8,489 nucleotides of DNA from Chitinophagaceae bacterium. GTDB taxonomy: Bacteria; Bacteroidota; Bacteroidia; Chitinophagales; Chitinophagaceae. The DNA is taken from assembly GCA_009996555.1 (NCBI GenBank), contig JAACZX010000082.1:1-8489 (forward strand), written 5' to 3'. The translations under genes and the position numbers were made by a program. The notes beneath the pieces are model-generated. The model had not been told where the DNA came from, made no database searches, and worked only from the letters and a program-made list of their open reading frames with translations. Numbering within the stretch: position 1 is the stretch's first letter; each line of letters begins with the position of its first letter. This document shows positions 6,208 through 8,489 of the stretch, piece by piece.

Positions 6208-7548
6208 ATGAAAAAGATTATCACCTCCTTTGTTTTATTTGTTTGTGTTGCTGTTGCATCGCATGCACAGAGCGTATCGGTTAATACAGATGGCTCAGCA
6301 GCAGATGCCAGTTCTGTCTTCGATGTAAAAAGTACAACAAAAGGTATGCTGGCGCCACGCATGACAACAGCTCAACGCCTTGCTATATTATCGCCGGCAA
6401 CAGGTTTGCTGCTGTTTGATACAGATACCAAAACATTCTGGTTTTACAGTGGTTTGTTGTGGACGAACATCAGCACAGCAAGCGGCGGTTCATTTACATT
6501 GCCGTATAACGGATCAACCAGTTCTTCAACATCGGCACTGGGCGTTATCAATACCGGCAATGGTGCTGCTATTGAAGGTTCGGGTTCAGGCGGATCCGGT
6601 GTATATGGCAACAGCTTTAATGGTGCAGGTGTAAATGCCTTATCAACAAATGGATTTGGACTAATGGCTAACAGTACTAACAGTAGTGCTATTTATGGTT
6701 TTGGTTCAAATGCATTTCCGTCTATAAAGGGTACTAACTCACTGGGCAATGCCATACAAGGTGAAGCATCTGCGACTGGTAGCAGTGGTGTATATGGTAT
6801 TTCAAGTATCGGTGGTGGTTATGGTGTACGTGGTTTTAACAATGCTGGTATTGGTATTTATGGTCATACAAATACAGGTACTGGTATTTATGCATCCAGT
6901 ACAACAGGCACAGCGTTGGCAACTACCAGCACATCGGGTGGACTTGCATTAAGTGTTACCGGTAAAGTAAGAGTGAATGGCACCCCTACAGCTCCTGCTG
7001 CAGGATATGTATTAACGAGTACAGATACACAGGGTAATGCAGATTGGCAACCACAAGCAGAAGCCACTCCTAAAATTGCATTCAGATCATATGGTGTTTT
7101 AAGTGGTGAGGAATTAGAAGATTTGATTTCGGGCTCTTCATTTTTGGGTGAGATCGACAACAAGGTTTATTACAAATACGAAAACTATGATTATGGAAGT
7201 GGGTTTGATTTAAACGGGAGCAAATTTACCGTGCCGGTTACAGGGCTTTATCATTTTGATGCCGGTTTGAAGTATGAAGAAAATCTTCTCTTTGACTATA
7301 CGCAAATAAAAATTTCGCTGATGTTGGTCAGAGATAGTAAAATATATACAATGGCAAGATCAGGTAACTATATGAACAGTACAGAAAACTTACAGCTGAA
7401 CATAAGCAGTGATCTTTTATTGCAAAAAGGTGATGTGATCTGGATCAGCACTTCACATACAAACACATTGGGCCTTCCTTCCTACCTCGATATAACGTTA
7501 GATGCACTACAATACTTTAGCGGTCACCTTGTGTTTAAGGTGAATTAA
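6208..7548 (+). CDS. Secreted fibre-like surface protein with glycine-rich repeat shaft and C1q-like head
   Basis: Exported protein of 446 residues. Seen: a signal peptide (1-20, cleavage SHA-Q). Next is an N-terminal module common in Bacteroidota surface proteins (about 21-90), with SVNTDGSAADASSVFDV, KGMLAPRMTTAQRLAI, and the LLLFDTDTKTFWFY strand ending in WTNIS. Then comes a Gly/Ser/Asn/Thr-rich shaft (about 110-250) of irregular G-[VI]-Y-[GA] turns (GVYGNSFNGAGV, GIGIYGHTNTGTGIYAS). A linker module GKVRVNG...GYVLTSTDTQGNADW (252-280) follows. The C-terminal domain (about 288-446) has the C1q-family marks in order: FTVPVTGLYHFDAGL (340-354), LLQKGDVIWIS (404-414) and YFSGHLVF (436-443). 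C1q-like domains trimerise, and the shaft resembles beta-helical fibres, so a trimeric surface stalk with a binding head is likely (inference). No lipobox and no recognisable type IX sorting domain was seen, so the anchoring route is unknown. It is probably the first gene of an operon with the secreted protein 44 bases downstream. Confidence 0.82.
   Translation: MKKIITSFVLFVCVAVASHAQSVSVNTDGSAADASSVFDVKSTTKGMLAPRMTTAQRLAILSPATGLLLFDTDTKTFWFYSGLLWTNISTASGGSFTLPYNGSTSSSTSALGVINTGNGAAIEGSGSGGSGVYGNSFNGAGVNALSTNGFGLMANSTNSSAIYGFGSNAFPSIKGTNSLGNAIQGEASATGSSGVYGISSIGGGYGVRGFNNAGIGIYGHTNTGTGIYASSTTGTALATTSTSGGLALSVTGKVRVNGTPTAPAAGYVLTSTDTQGNADWQPQAEATPKIAFRSYGVLSGEELEDLISGSSFLGEIDNKVYYKYENYDYGSGFDLNGSKFTVPVTGLYHFDAGLKYEENLLFDYTQIKISLMLVRDSKIYTMARSGNYMNSTENLQLNISSDLLLQKGDVIWISTSHTNTLGLPSYLDITLDALQYFSGHLVFKVN
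6556..6957 (+). repeat. Degenerate glycine-rich coding repeats (fibre shaft)
   Basis: Within the fibre gene, residues about 117-250 consist of loosely repeated units of roughly 8-20 residues built around Gly-aliphatic-Tyr-Gly turns. At DNA level short words recur, such as GGTGTATATGG (6598 and 6787) and TGGTATTTATG (6854 region and 6882 region). The units differ too much to be recent tandem duplications, yet the shared words could allow some length change by recombination. The pattern fits a repetitive beta-helical or triple-stranded fibre. Confidence 0.55.
7524..7543 (+). other. Hairpin at the 3' end of the fibre gene
   Basis: TCACCTT (7524-7530) and AAGGTGA (7537-7543) form a perfect 7-bp stem with a 6-base loop, lying over the last codons and ending 2 bases before the stop codon. 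It is followed by ATTAATT rather than a T tract, so it is not a convincing terminator. It could reduce expression of the downstream gene relative to the fibre gene or protect the mRNA 3' end. The role is inferred. Confidence 0.4.
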
Positions 7549-7592
7549 TTCAGTTGAGAAAAGAAGTTATATACCGAACGTAAACATCAATT

Positions 7593-8489
7593 ATGAAAAA
7601 ATATTTAACCGTCATACTGCTTGCATTACTGTGCAAACAAACTATGGCACAACTAATAATACAAAGCGGCGCCCGATGGGTTACAACCGGGCAGGTTACA
7701 GTAAACCTGCAAGACATGAGCTTTGTGAACAACGGCAGCTTTATGCCGGGCACGGGGTTGTTGCGTTTCAGCGGTACACAAGCAAGCAGCATCAGCAGTG
7801 CAACAACATTGAACGTGTACCAACTGGATATGCAAAAGGCAAATGCAGCGCAGGTAAACCTCCAAACAAATATGCAGGTAGCTAACTTCATTAACTTTGG
7901 AGCGGGTAATTTAAACCTCAACAATAAAACAATTACACTTAACAGTGGTGCTTACCTGAATAATGAAAAAGAAACAAGCCGCATTATTGGTGCAACAGGA
8001 GGCGAAGTTGTTTATACCGGTACATTAAATGCACCTGCTTCGGCTAATCCAGGTAACCTCGGCGCTATCATCAGCACTATGGCTAATCTTGGAGCCGTAA
8101 CAATTAAACGTGGCCATTTGCCACAAAGCGGAACAGGATTAAGCAGCAGTATTAACCGTTACTACGTTATTACACCACAATACAACTCCGGTTTAAATGC
8201 AACACTCAGGTTTGTTTATTTTGATGCAGAAAAAAATGCATTGGATGAAAACAGTTTTGTTCTCTATCAAACAAACGATGGAACAAACTGGACCAACCTT
8301 TCGCAAACAACACGCAGCAGCACTTCAAATTATGTTGAGAAAACAGCTGTTGGCAGCCTGTCGAAATTTACATTGGGAGCAGATGCTGTTGTTGCACCGG
8401 GTTGCTCTGCAACAGGTGTGGTACTAAATGTAAAAGCAGCTAAACAAAATACAGTGAGCATTACATGGACCACAGCCACAGAAACAAAC
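7593..8489 (+). CDS. Large secreted surface protein, N-terminal part (cut by window edge)
   Basis: An ATG at 7593 opens a frame of 299 codons without a stop to the last base of the window, so the gene continues beyond it. Seen: a signal peptide (1-19, MKKYLTVILLALLCKQTMA-Q; Cys14 is not in a lipobox). Next is an Asn/Gly/Thr-rich beta region (20-180) with alternating hydrophobic residues, like NLNLNNKTITLNSGAYL (106-122). A beta-sandwich-like part follows (about 187-262), with INRYYVITPQY, ATLRFVYFDAEKNALDENSF and LYQTNDGTNWTNLS. The sequence ends in VSISWTTATETN, the beginning of the fibronectin-III-like domain that in many Bacteroidota proteins precedes a type IX secretion sorting domain. 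Sorting by the type IX system is therefore likely but lies outside the window. It follows the fibre gene by 44 bases with no terminator, so one operon is likely. The specific function is not recognised. Confidence 0.85.
   Translation, partial: MKKYLTVILLALLCKQTMAQLIIQSGARWVTTGQVTVNLQDMSFVNNGSFMPGTGLLRFSGTQASSISSATTLNVYQLDMQKANAAQVNLQTNMQVANFINFGAGNLNLNNKTITLNSGAYLNNEKETSRIIGATGGEVVYTGTLNAPASANPGNLGAIISTMANLGAVTIKRGHLPQSGTGLSSSINRYYVITPQYNSGLNATLRFVYFDAEKNALDENSFVLYQTNDGTNWTNLSQTTRSSTSNYVEKTAVGSLSKFTLGADAVVAPGCSATGVVLNVKAAKQNTVSITWTTATETN

Noticed and set aside
6556..6957. CRISPR-like or tandem DNA repeat array
   Set aside because: The repetition is at protein level in an intact reading frame, with unequal unit lengths and diverged DNA.
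6208..7548. Prophage tail-fibre gene
   Set aside because: The shaft resembles tail fibres, but there is a Sec signal peptide and no phage structural or lysis gene is near.
7593..7655. Lipoprotein signal around Cys14 of the partial secreted protein
   Set aside because: The residues before the cysteine (ALLC) do not make a lipobox, and a good signal peptidase I site (TMA-Q) follows.

Overview
The window looks like a chromosomal stretch from a Bacteroidota member, most likely of the Chitinophagaceae type (inference from gene content, no taxonomic search done). The signs are: A/T-rich leaders without Shine-Dalgarno sequences; a LytS-type kinase with a 14-blade periplasmic propeller next to a LytTR regulator; the 'VNTDGSAADASSVFDVKSTT...' type N-terminal module of Bacteroidota surface proteins; and a secreted protein whose sequence runs into the 'WTTATETN' motif usual before type IX secretion C-termini. 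No phage, transposon, CRISPR, rRNA or tRNA gene is visible.

Layout. Left part (23-2053, + strand): three small soluble enzymes, namely a saccharopine/lysine-dehydrogenase-like oxidoreductase, an OsmC-family peroxiredoxin and a single-domain cupin. A clear intrinsic terminator lies between OsmC and the cupin and ends only a few bases before the cupin start. Middle (2104-5881, - strand): a two-gene signalling operon. The upstream gene is a 996-residue sensor kinase (signal peptide, 14 propeller blades, Y_Y_Y domain, one membrane helix, LytS-type kinase). The downstream gene is its LytTR response regulator, one base after the kinase stop. Right part (6208-8489, + strand): two secreted proteins transcribed divergently from the kinase. 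The first is a fibre-like surface protein with a glycine-rich repeat shaft and a C-terminal C1q-like domain. The second is a large secreted protein cut off by the window edge; it is open to the last base and easy to miss because it has no stop here.

How the parts may work together. The sensor probably reads an extracellular or periplasmic ligand through its double propeller and passes phosphate to the LytTR regulator. The divergent 326-bp gap between kinase and fibre genes is the natural place for a shared control region. It holds several short GCAGT/ACTGC copies and two dyads, and the same 5-mer recurs just past the 3' end of the regulator gene. That the two-component pair controls the surface fibre operon is a hypothesis from arrangement only. 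The most unusual item is the bacterial C1q-headed, repeat-shafted secreted protein beside a dedicated sensor pair.
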